A stretch of DNA of 64,000 bases from Aphidius gifuensis (Eukaryota; Arthropoda; Insecta; Hymenoptera; Braconidae): contig NC_057792.1 of assembly GCF_014905175.1 (NCBI RefSeq), positions 15,816,963 to 15,880,962 of the forward strand, given 5' to 3'. The position numbers and the translations under genes were made by a program. This document shows, one piece after another, positions 14,253 to 24,100 of this stretch; within the stretch, counting starts at the first letter, position 1, and each line of letters begins with the position of its first letter. A model generated the notes under the pieces. That model saw only the letters and a program-made list of their open reading frames with translations. It made no database searches and had not been told where the DNA came from.

Positions 14253-14533
14253 CTATAATTACTTAACTAGCAAAACAAACATCAAATACAATTAGATAGA
14301 AACAAATGTGGTAAAAATAGAGTGGAAATTTAAAACAGTTGCCACAATATAAATTTTGTTTATCAGCACAATGAATCCTCCAGGTTAAAATTATTCAAAT
14401 TTATTAATATAAAATTAATTAATCATCTTTGCTAATAATCATTTTAAATTTATATTTATTTTAGATATTATAAAATCAACAATAATCAATTGAGAATTTT
14501 ATTTGTAACAATTAATTATTTTTTTTTTAATAG

Positions 14534-14737
14534 TTAAAATCATTAAAAACATTTGTTAATAATGGAAAAATCGATGAGACATCAGGAGAGATGAATGTTG
14601 ATGAAGAAGAAGCTGCTGTTAACTTGGAAAACCATTTGATGTTATTTATAAAAAATGGATTATTTATTAATTTCAATGTTGAAATTAATAGCTCAATTTG
14701 GACTATCAATATTAAAAGAAATATTGCTGGAATTTGA
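14534..14737 (+). pseudogene. Orphan 67-codon terminal exon candidate, unit A only
   Basis: A strong acceptor (T-tract then AATAG) at 14533 opens a plus-strand frame of 67 codons ending in TGA at 14737. It begins LKSLKTFVNNGKIDETSGEM and continues with an acidic DEEEAAVNLENHL section. Its residue mix looks coding, but no partner exon is recognisable and the antisense frame is also open, so strand and reality are uncertain. Unit B lacks this part. I do not recognise the family. Confidence 0.25.
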
Positions 14738-15075
14738 TTCTAAAAAATATTTGTTTTTTTTTTTTCAAGCGATTATTCTACAGGAAAAAATGTCAATGAT
14801 ACACCTAATTAAATAACAGAGGCTGTGCTGTATTTGATCAGGAACAATCAGGAAAATAAAATTAGCATTGCACCAAAATTTTATCTAAACCAAGAATACA
14901 AAAATTTTCATATATTCATGAAGTGGAATTGTCAGCTAGGCTACGTTGACAGAGTATTTGTAAATCTCGTTGGCTAGGTCTCTACTCTCTAGTCTTTTTG
15001 GTTGATTTATAACCGAGTATTACCGAAGTGGCACGATTGTTTTTCTCTGTTTTTCTCTGTTTTTCTCACTTTTTT
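14738..15075. other. Inter-copy spacer and start of unit B
   Basis: Non-coding. It contains the end of unit A (block at 14936-14976 shared with 17922-17956), a spacer of about 29 bp, and the left end of unit B from 15006. No gene is seen. Confidence 0.6.
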
Positions 15076-15134
15076 AAAGGTAGATTCACATTGCCTTAGA
15101 ACAGCTCGACGACAGTGAGTGTGAATCTACCTTT
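15076..15134. repeat. 59-bp inverted repeat upstream of F-box gene B
   Basis: Same structure as at 11463-11521. The 15-base arms are unchanged and the centre differs by one base (TTGCCTT versus TTGCGTT). Preservation of both arms is compatible with selection on the hairpin but also with a young duplication. Confidence 0.7.
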
Positions 15135-15481
15135 ATTATAAGGTGTCTTTTTCAAATTTCCATTCTCGAGTCTTGAATTGGTATCTTAATTGGTCTTGAT
15201 TGTTGCCTCTTGCCTTTAGTTGCAAACAGTTTGGTTCAGTTTGGTTGCAAAAAAAATATTTCTGCATAAAAAAACATAGTCCACAGATGATCTGTGAGTT
15301 TAGGTGATTAAAGAACAATTAGTGAATGAGAATTTGTGGCCAATGCTAGTTTTTTTGGTTATCTTTGGAAAAAAACATAAAGCTTAAAAATCTTAATCTC
15401 TTTCATTATAATAAACATATATTGAGATAAAAAAATATCCAACTAAAAGTGTTGGACGGCGGAATTCCTGTTATTTACCAA
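15135..15481. promoter_or_regulatory. Upstream region / probable 5' UTR of F-box gene B
   Basis: Conserved with 11522-11845. It carries an extra short repeat (GTTTGGTTCAGTTTGGTT at about 15228-15245). Relative to copy A about 20 bases before and at the start codon are missing or changed (15450-15455), which removes the copy A ATG. Confidence 0.5.
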
Positions 15482-17165
15482 ATGGATAAGGTCACAGAAA
15501 ACCATGCGGTTTTCCCGTTCAACGGGTTAAACTTTTGGGAAAAATATGCAGATGAAATGAAAGCTTTAATATCACGATTTGAAGTACCGAAGGTCAGTCT
15601 AAAATATAATTGCAGTCAAAACATGCTCGTAGATCAAATATTATAAATAAATATATTATTCATTTTTTTCAGATGATTAAAATTGAAGATGAAATGTCAG
15701 TTAATGATAATTGCCTGGATGAAACATTGTCACATGTGTCAATATGTGAAAGACCAAAACTTGCATTCAGTATGATATTATAAATTCAATATCAATTTTA
15801 TTTGATTTAAAAATTATTTCGTAATAGTAATATATATTTGTATTTATTTTATTTTTTAGTATGCAAACAATGGAATGGAGGCTTTGATGATTCTGATTAT
15901 CAACTTCAAAAACTTGAACTAATTTATTGGCGATATGATGAGTATCCAAATTGTTTGGCTAAATATCCAGCAAGCGATGGAGGATTCTGTCTTATAATAT
16001 CGCTGCTTTATAAATACGGTTGTTATTTAACAACATTAGACTTGACAGCTTATAGTAATTGTAACATAGTGCCAGTTATCAATGCATCGTGTCCAAACCT
16101 CGTAACACTTCGCTTGAGATTCACCAACATGGACAAAGTATTACTAGCCAATGCATTCACACGTCTATCTAAACTGAAATCATTAACAATTATATTTCAA
16201 AATATAAAGACTTTTAAGGAGTATCCCACTGTTGCTTTATTCAATTCATTGAAAAACGTTGCTAATACATTGACTTATCTAAATCTGTTAAATTGGCTTG
16301 ATGAATTAGAAAATATCCCTGATTTTTCAGAAGTAATCAATGATGTAAGTTACAACTTTATATTTATTGCAAAAAAATAAAATAAAATCAAAAGTATTCT
16401 TTTTATTTTTCACATATTTATAATATACTTATATAATTTTTTTTGCAGGTGATTCGTGACTTAAAGGCTCTGAAAAAGTTGGAACTTTCTGGTATAGGAA
16501 TTTCTCTTGATGTATTCGATTATCTGTCAGACAATAAAATTGTATATTCTAACCATACTATATACCTTAGAAGGACTCTTACTGTATCAATTCCATTCAT
16601 AAATATCAAGGTATTGAATATGATGGGATGTCGAGTAACAGATGATACATTGTATACTATTGCCAATACTTTCAAGCACTTAACATTATTAAAGATGATA
16701 AGTCCCGTGGTAACTGATAATGGTGTAGTAGCACTTTCAAAGATGGATAATTTACAATATTTAATTTTTTACGGCAATACTAAAATCACTGATTCTTCAG
16801 TCAAACTGCTGAAAAACATGGTAAAATTATTCTTACCAACCAGCGATGAAGTTACTGATGATTCAGTCTTAACAGTTCTTGAAAATTCACCAAAGATAGA
16901 CGTGCTTTCTGTTTACGGCGTAAATGTGACTGCTGAGTTAGTAAAAAAAGCAGTAGCAATATCAAATAAGCGAGAAAGACGTCTTATCTTGTGTGTTGCA
17001 CCTATAGTTGTTGCAGCTATGCCAGATATACAACAATATAAATCACCATATTTTGAATTGCGTATGGTTCGTAAGATAATGAAAAAAAAAATGGTACAAG
17101 TCGGTACAAGTGCTCACGCTGCAGATAGTGGGCTCACAGCGAGTTCAAAAGGGCAAGCACAATAA
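15482..17165 (+). CDS. F-box/leucine-rich-repeat protein, copy B, N-terminally shortened
   Basis: Exons 15482-15592, 15673-15769, 15860-16344 and 16449-17165 join in frame with the same phases as copy A, giving about 469 residues. The codon matching the copy A start is TTG, so I place the start at the next in-frame ATG (15482), 11 codons downstream. The F-box is eroded: the region reads NDNCLDETLSHVSICERPKL and then ICKQWN, losing the hydrophobic core seen in copy A, and exon 2 lacks nine codons. The LRR part is intact and very close to copy A (VLNMMGCRVTDDTLYTIANT, DSSVKLLKNMVKLFLPTSDE). A small insertion (PIVVA, before AMPDIQQY) sits near the C-terminus. It may keep substrate binding while losing Skp1 binding, or be an early pseudogene; the frame is open throughout. 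Confidence 0.75.
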
Positions 17166-17640
17166 AATCTCATAATCGCGGGTTTTCTCATTTGGCACTG
17201 GTTCCGAAATTTACTATTTACATTTTGAAATATAACACGAAATACCATTCATTAAATAGATTAAGAAAAAAAAATCAATTGCATAACTCTATGGTTCTAT
17301 AATTTTATGATATGCCTTATCAATTTTCAAAAATTTATATTATATATAATATATATAATATACATATGATATATATATATATATATATTTTTTGAAAATG
17401 ACTTAAAAAAAAAGAAAATTAAATAACAACTGTTTGCAATTTAAATAATAGACCTAGAAATTATATTGTACTTGATAAAATTTGAATTAAAAATAAAAGT
17501 AAATAAACAATAATAAAAAAGTCAACCCTTGGTTTAGTACTGAATTTATTTTTATTTAAAAAAAAAAACTATAGATTCACTTTTATATCTTTTAAATTAT
17601 ATTTTATATAAATTTCAAGTTTCAATTATTTTTAATGAAT
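17166..17640. other. 3' flank of F-box gene B
   Basis: Counterpart of 13577-14051. It includes a TA microsatellite at about 17370-17389 and AATAAA-like motifs near 17490-17515. No gene is seen. Confidence 0.6.
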
Positions 17641-17716
17641 CATTTCAATTGTTTCACCTCGTAGCCAGGAACGTGTTAATAATGAATCTAATGCTAATTT
17701 TTTAAGCTGATAACTA
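17632..17716 (-). pseudogene. Deleted counterpart of the orphan exon fragment in unit B
   Basis: The minus strand reads YQLKKLALDSLLTRSWLRGE followed by TIEMIH and a stop at about 17632. Compared with the unit A fragment at 14052-14252, about 27 internal codons (from NKYLLAGLRIF to the TLTRAW block) are missing with the frame preserved, and the N-terminal part before YQLKK is absent. This is a decayed copy, not a gene. Confidence 0.45.
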
Positions 17717-17956
17717 GCAATAAACAAACATTAGATAGAAACAAATGTAGTAAAAATAGAGTCGACATTAAAAGCAGTTATTGCCACAATACAAATTTTG
17801 TTTATCAGCTTAATGAATCCTCCAGGTTAAAATTATTCAAATTTATTAATATAAAATTAATTAATCATCTTTGCTAATAATCATTCTCAAATTTATATTT
17901 TAGATATTGAGAACTAGGCTATGTTGACGGAGTATTTGTAAATCTCGTTGACTAAA

Positions 17957-18114
17957 TCCACGGATGACACTTGTGAGTTGTTGTTTTGAGATAAAAAACA
18001 ACTTGTAAATATTATCATCATTTATCAACTTGTTGTGATTATATTTTGATAGTTTTTTTTTGCATAGATTTATAATTATCACCTGTCAATTTTAAATTAA
18101 ATAAAATTAAAAAA
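17957..18114. promoter_or_regulatory. Probable ECH1 promoter interval
   Basis: Short A/T-rich interval between the end of unit B and the first candidate ATG of the ECH1 locus. No TATA box or initiator is identifiable. Confidence 0.3.
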
Positions 18115-18294
18115 ATGAATATTATTGCCAAGTCATTGAAGGTGCTTCAACAATCATCCAAGTGTAACTAGACAATTAAAATTAAACAAATTATTAATTG
18201 TTAAATGTAAATTCATTATTTATATGATTGTATTTAATTTTTTTTTATATAAATTTATTTTACAGACGCAAATACGTATCAGTCATTATCCAGT

Positions 18295-19434
18295 ATGTCA
18301 ACAATGAAATTTGAAACAATATCAATAACAAAACCTAAAGAGTTTGTTTATCAAGTTGAATTGAATAGGCCAAAAAAATTGAATGCTCTTAACAATACAA
18401 TGTGGCTGTAAGTACATGGAAAATTAATTCAATAATTGTTTTAATAATTTGAAGAAAATAAATACAAAAAAATATGTTGTTATCAATTTTTTTGTTTTAT
18501 AGAGAAATTGGAGCATGTTTTAAAGAACTTGAAGATTCATCAGATTGTCGTGTTGTTATTTTGACAGGTGCTGGTAAAGCATTTTCAGCTGGTATTGATC
18601 TTCAAGATGCCATGAGTCTTGGACAAAATTTAGTTGATGAAGATGATGTTGCAAGAAGATGTAGAATGATTGAAAAAAAAATTAAAATATATCAAGATGC
18701 ATTTTTATCAATTGAAAAGGTATTTTAAAAAATATTAAAAATAGTTTTTTAGCATTAAAATAAAATTACAATAATGAAATTAAACTTTCAGTGTAGAAAG
18801 CCAGTAATAGCAGCAGTAAATGGACTTTGTATCGGTGGTGCATTTAACATGATTTGTGCAGCAGATATTCGTTATGCATCAAAAGATGCTTGGTTTTCAT
18901 TGAAAGAAGTTGACATTGGAATGGCTGCTGATGTTGGTGCTTTACAGTGGTTACCAAAAATCATTGGATCAGAAAGTCTCGTCAGGGAATTGGCATTTAC
19001 TGCAAGAAAAATGACACCAGAAGAAGCACTATCATGTGGTCTCATCAGTAGATTATTCAATGACAATCAAACGTAAATATAAATATTAATAAAAATTTAT
19101 ATTTTCATTTATTGATAATATGGTATTTTATTTTGACAGATTGTTAACTGAAACATTGTCAATTGCTGAAGAAATATCACTTAAAAGTCCAGTTGCTGTT
19201 CAGGGAACTAAAAGAACTTTGATTCATGCCAGAGATCATTCTGTTGAAGATGGTCTAGAGTATATTGTAAGTCACATAAATTAATTATTGTTAATGGATA
19301 AATAATAATTGTTTATTATTTATTATTTATTACAGAGAAATATTAATCAAACAATGATACAGAGTGATGATTTTGTTAATGCTGCTGTTGCACAAGCAAC
19401 CAAAGGTGATGCTCCTGTTTTTTCTAAACTGTAA
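18295..19434 (+). CDS. ECH1: Delta(3,5)-delta(2,4)-dienoyl-CoA isomerase
   Basis: Crotonase-family enzyme that shifts double bonds of dienoyl-CoA during oxidation of unsaturated fatty acids. Exons 18295-18407, 18503-18719, 18792-19072, 19140-19266 and 19336-19434 join in frame to 278 residues. Family marks: LTGAGKAFSAGIDLQD (oxyanion-hole region), VNGLCIGGAFN, KEVDIGMAADVGALQWLPK and FTARKMTPEEALSCGLISR. It ends in Ser-Lys-Leu, a peroxisomal PTS1 signal also found on mammalian ECH1. Glu149 and Asp157 match mammalian Glu196 and Asp204, but the position of Asp176 is Asn129. No mitochondrial presequence is seen from this start. An upstream ATG (18115-18161, then a GTGTAA donor) would be out of frame after splicing to 18266, so the N-terminus is uncertain. 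It converges with EFCAB2, whose stop is 267 bp away. Confidence 0.9.
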
Positions 19435-19701
19435 AAAATTTATATCTTTTAAAAGATAAAAATGTAATTTGTTATTTATTCACATGTTTATTTATCCACT
19501 AAATTAGAACTATATTAAATTTTGAAAAAATTTTTTTATACATATTTTAAATAAATTAATTTTTTCTTATTATTAAAATATTTTTGTTAATTATTTCCTG
19601 CAATTTTTTAATCAACCTGAAATTAAAAAAATAATTCAACTAATTAATTATTAATTATTAAATAAATAATAATTATTTAAATATAAATAAAATAATTTAC
19701 T

Positions 19702-20666
19702 TTAATTTTGTGATAAATGTCTAAAAATTGAGGATTTATTTGAAAATGGATTACTGGATTTTCGTGCTTCAATGTTTTCAGATATTTTATAAACATTTTC
19801 ATCATCAGGAATTTTATTCTAACATGGAAAGGAGTAGGAATAATTTTCTAATTTTGGTATTAAAAAAGCAACAAAATATGATACTTACAATTAAAGAATT
19901 AATATAGTGTTCATAATTAATTTTATTAGATGATGGATCACTTGCAAATGCCATCATTTCTTTAATTTCTTCTTCGCTAAATGGTTCACCAATTTCTATC
20001 ATTGCTTTTTCTAATTCTGATCGCATAATGTATCCTCGATTTTCAGGATCAAATACTTGAAAAGCTCGAAGAAGATCCTCTGGTTCAGCTGGTTTAAATC
20101 TTTAAATAATAAAATTTCATAAATCAAAGGATATTAATTAATTTATATCTTTTAAATACTTTTGTTCACGAATAGCTTTAGACATGTATTCAACAAATCT
20201 TTCCTGAGTAACACAATTATTTTCTACATCTTCAACTTCAACTTGAATTTCCTGAAGCTCAGCTTCACTTATTACACATCCTGTAATTTATCAGTAATAT
20301 TTTTCTTAGTACTTAATACATTTTTGTATTTTAAAAAACCCACCAAGTGATCTTATGATCGTTCCAAGTTCACGAACATCAACTTCATGACTTCGAGCAT
20401 TATCAAACACGTCAAATGCATCAGCAATTCTTTTTTCCAGTAAAGTAGGCTCTAGAGATGACACTTTAAACAAAAATAATTTTATTATTTATTTATACAT
20501 CAATTATAATTATATTTAATTTTTATTAATATGTTAAATACAAACTTTAGGCTGATTACAAAAAAATATTACAAATAACATGGACTTTGTTTAATCAATA
20601 CTCACATCGTCGAATTGAACTTCTTCTAGATTTTCTGCTTGCTCTTGGTGATGACGTTAAATTCAT
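19702..20666 (-). CDS. EFCAB2: EF-hand protein, dynein regulatory complex subunit 8
   Basis: Five exons on the minus strand (20666-20606, 20463-20344, 20280-20160, 20099-19889, 19818-19702) join in frame to 209 residues. Strong match in pattern to EFCAB2/DRC8: FDNARSHEVDVRELGTIIRS, then PEDLLRAFQVFDPENRGYI and GEPFSEEEIKEMMAFASDP, with INYEHYINSLI. DRC8 belongs to the nexin-dynein regulatory complex that links axonemal doublets in motile cilia, so in an insect a role in sperm tails or chordotonal cilia is likely. The first EF loop (D..A.S.E.D..E) and the later one (D.E.R.Y....E) lack some calcium ligands and may not bind calcium. A basic Ser/Arg-rich head (MNLTSSPRASRKSRRSSIRR) and a Ser/Asn-rich tail extend beyond the human protein length (about 160). 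Confidence 0.88.
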
Positions 20667-21175
20667 TTAACTCTTTCTTTACAAAAAGCGCCAGTTAATA
20701 TTTAAAAAAACATAGATTACTATTAAAATTTTTAATTTATATTTAAATTAATTTAATAATTAATATTATGTCAAAATAAATCACAACATAACTTTAAATT
20801 GTTTTAATTTTGACACTTTTGACAAGCATCAATAGATTGCTCGTGTCTCTTACTTAAAAAAATTAATAAAATTAATTAAAATAATAATTACCACAAAGTA
20901 AATATGATGATTAATGTTAAATAAATTTTTCGATTCGTACCTGGCTTGTTTGTTAAATATTTACTATTTTTTTTCTATAACCAAAAATTATTATTTTTTA
21001 AAAGAACAAAAAAAATAATGGAAATATTATTAATAATAATAATAATTTTAAAAAAAGTACAACAATTTAATTTTTATTTTTTTTTAAATTTAATATTTAA
21101 AAAATATACCTATATACATTTTAAAAAAATTTCAATTGGTTTTTAATTTTAAAATTTTTTAGTTTAAAAAAAAAA
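20667..21175. other. Intergenic between EFCAB2 and CPSF1
   Basis: A/T-rich, between two genes transcribed leftward. It holds the EFCAB2 promoter on the right of its start and the CPSF1 3' UTR near 21175. No further gene is seen; the open frame at 20946-21146 is poly-T derived. Confidence 0.6.
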
Positions 21176-24100
21176 TTAAAAATGTGCTGTTTGTCTATCA
21201 ATTTCTATAATATCCTCAACAATTTCTTGTACTTTTGTGCCAATTTTTTTGGCTACTTCAGTTTTCTCAATATTGGGTAATTGAATATATTTCCACACCA
21301 AATCTCCATCGATAATTCCACGTGCTGGATTTCCCTGAAGTCGAATATGGCTTTTGTGTGTTCTTAAAAAAAAGAAAACAATAATTAAATAATTAAAAAA
21401 AATATTATTATCATCAAGTTAACATATAATAATTAAATGAAGCTTACCTAAATGCTTTTGGATTTAATCCAGCAGTATGTGATAAATGTGTAACAAGAAC
21501 ATTTTGTAACATTAAAAGACGTCGATAAGTTTTTTCTGGAACTGGTAAAACATATCCAAGACTTCCATCCAACGTAGCTAAACAAAATAAATAAATAAAA
21601 ACAAAATTAAAAATCACAATTTATAAATAAAAATAAAATAAATTTACCAAACATAGTAGCATGTCTTCTATCAGCACCAGTAAATTGTTTTCTAAAATCA
21701 GATGGATCAGCAGTTCGACATTTAATTCTAAAAAAACTATTGACTTTTTGTCCAAGATGAAAATCAGCTTTACGAATAAGTTTTTGTCCACCAAGACTTT
21801 CTCTTGATTCTGGTTGATACATAAATAATGCTAAATTACTTTCTCCATCAGCAACAAGAAATCCCATATTAGTATTATCAATTAAATATTCAATAGTATA
21901 AACTTCAGATGCTCTAAAATCTCTACTAACTAATGACAATGTTCTATATTCTTCTTGAAATCTTAGTAAACTAATTGATTTATAAACATCAGCAACAAGT
22001 ATCAAACTTTTAATACTCAACATTTGATGTATATAAATTTGTGTATCAATAAATGCAACACCAATTAAATCATTATCTTTTAATTGCCAAATATATATTT
22101 TTTGTCCAACAGCTGATACTAAAAATCCAGATACTTGTGTTATTGCTGTTATTGGTCCTTTTTGTTCTTTAGCATAAATTTGTTTAAATCTATTTTTAGT
22201 TAATGGCTGTCCTGGTTCTGGTACAACTTCAATAATATCAAATATCATAATTCTACCACGACTTGTTATATCTTCACCATAATTATAATTTGTTCCAATA
22301 ACAATGTAACCTTTTAAGCCAGATCTTGTTCCTTCATATGCTAATGATACATTTTTTAAACATGTTACATGTTCCCAATCATCTAATTCAATTTTAGTAT
22401 TTGGTATTGTTTGCCATGATACTGGTGAAAATAAACATATACTAAATTGTTCTTGTATTGGATAAATAAATCTTTCTGATTTATCTTCTTCAGTAAATTC
22501 TTTATCTTCACCATTAAATCTATAATATGATTTAAATGGTTCAGATGTACTTGTTACAACACAATATGTTTTACTCTCAACATGATAAGTTACAAAATGT
22601 GGTGTACAACGTAATGGTACTTTTCTAACTGGCCATGGTGCATCATATGATAAATGTGTTGGTAATATACAAATTCTTAATTCATTTTTATTATTAAAAT
22701 ATAAAAAACCTTGTGAACAATTAATATTATTAAATGATGCAAATGATTTAATTGGTCCATCAATAGCCATTGGATGTGTACGTAATTCACCACGTCCAGT
22801 TAAAAATATCCAATGTGGATAATCACCACAAATAAATACACCATTATAACCAGCAATATTACTAAAATAACGCATTAATAATACATTTTTATTATTATCA
22901 TTTGGTGTATCTTCTTGTTTTGTTATTGTTTTTAATTGTCCAGGTATTATATTATGTTCTAATTTTTTAAAACGTAGCTTAATATTACCTTTTGGATATT
23001 TATATGCTTGATATATTTGTAATTCATTATCCATACGTACAAGTAACATTGGACGATTACCATGATGACCAAGTGCAACCATTAATAATTCACGTACTTG
23101 TAATTCAGAATTTGGTATTTCATTTATTTGATTAATATTAACATTTGTTGATTCCATACTGTCATGTAATACTTGTTGTCCATAACCAAAATTACGTATT
23201 AAATATGATAAATGTAAATCGGGTATTGAATAAATTTCTAATGTACCAGATTCACGATATATTAAAAGCCAAAATGTTGGCTTTATTTCAAGTGTATATT
23301 TATGCCACCATGTTGAATTTTTTTTTGGTAAATCATCATGTATTTTAATTGGTTTTGGTAATGGCATTTGAAAATTTGTACCATCACCATATAATAAATC
23401 ATCTTCATTATCAATATCATTAACAACTGATGGTTCATCAAATATTTTAGCTTCTTCTTGTTTATCAATATCTGATTCTTCATATAATGTTGTTGTAAAT
23501 AAACCACTAACATCTCGATATAAACATAATCTATCAATTTGTGGTCTTGGTAATAAATCTAATATTTGTAAATTAAGATTTGGTGTACCACGTACTTCAC
23601 GTAGTGTTAATAATATAACTTGTCCATCTTTACTTAATAATACAATATGTGGATCAGCAACACTTGCATGTATTATTGGACAATCAATATCAATTAATAA
23701 ATTTTGTATTTCTTCTTTTCCATTAAGTAGTATTACTGAATTTTCAGTTATTTGTATGATGTATTTATTTTTACCAATATTACCAGCATATACTGTTTTA
23801 CTTTGTGTACTAAAACCACTATGATCAACTTCATTTATTTCTTTACCAGTTTGTAATATCATTGTTGAATCTTGTTCACATAATATTAAAAAACCATGTG
23901 TACCATCAGTATCTTTATTGTTACTATTACTATTACTATTACTTTGTTGTTGTTGTTGATTTATATTTGGTGGACCAATAACAGTCCACATATCTTGACA
24001 ACCAGGTAATTCAAATGTCGTTATTATTTGTGGACGTATTGTACGTTGTAATACACATAATGCACCATTTTTACCAAAACCAGATGTTGTTACAAGCTCA

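Larger units (their letters stand above)
11394..14976. repeat. Segmental tandem duplication, unit A
   Basis: This segment and 15006-17956 align along almost their whole length: shared upstream sequence, 59-bp inverted repeat, all four exons and introns of the F-box/LRR gene, 3' A/T repeat and a downstream minus-strand coding fragment. Homology starts at TTATAACCGAG and ends just after a shared block beginning CTAGGCTA (14936). The units are head to tail, separated by about 29 bp. Unit A contains about 470 bp (14469-14935) that unit B lacks. Alignment was by eye, so the ends are approximate. Confidence 0.85.
15006..17956. repeat. Segmental tandem duplication, unit B
   Basis: Second copy of the 11394-14976 unit, same orientation, about 600 bp shorter. 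Differences seen: loss of the stretch bearing the start codon, a shorter second exon, a short in-frame insertion near the C-terminus of the F-box gene, an internal deletion in the downstream minus-strand fragment, and absence of the 14469-14935 segment. Confidence 0.85.
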
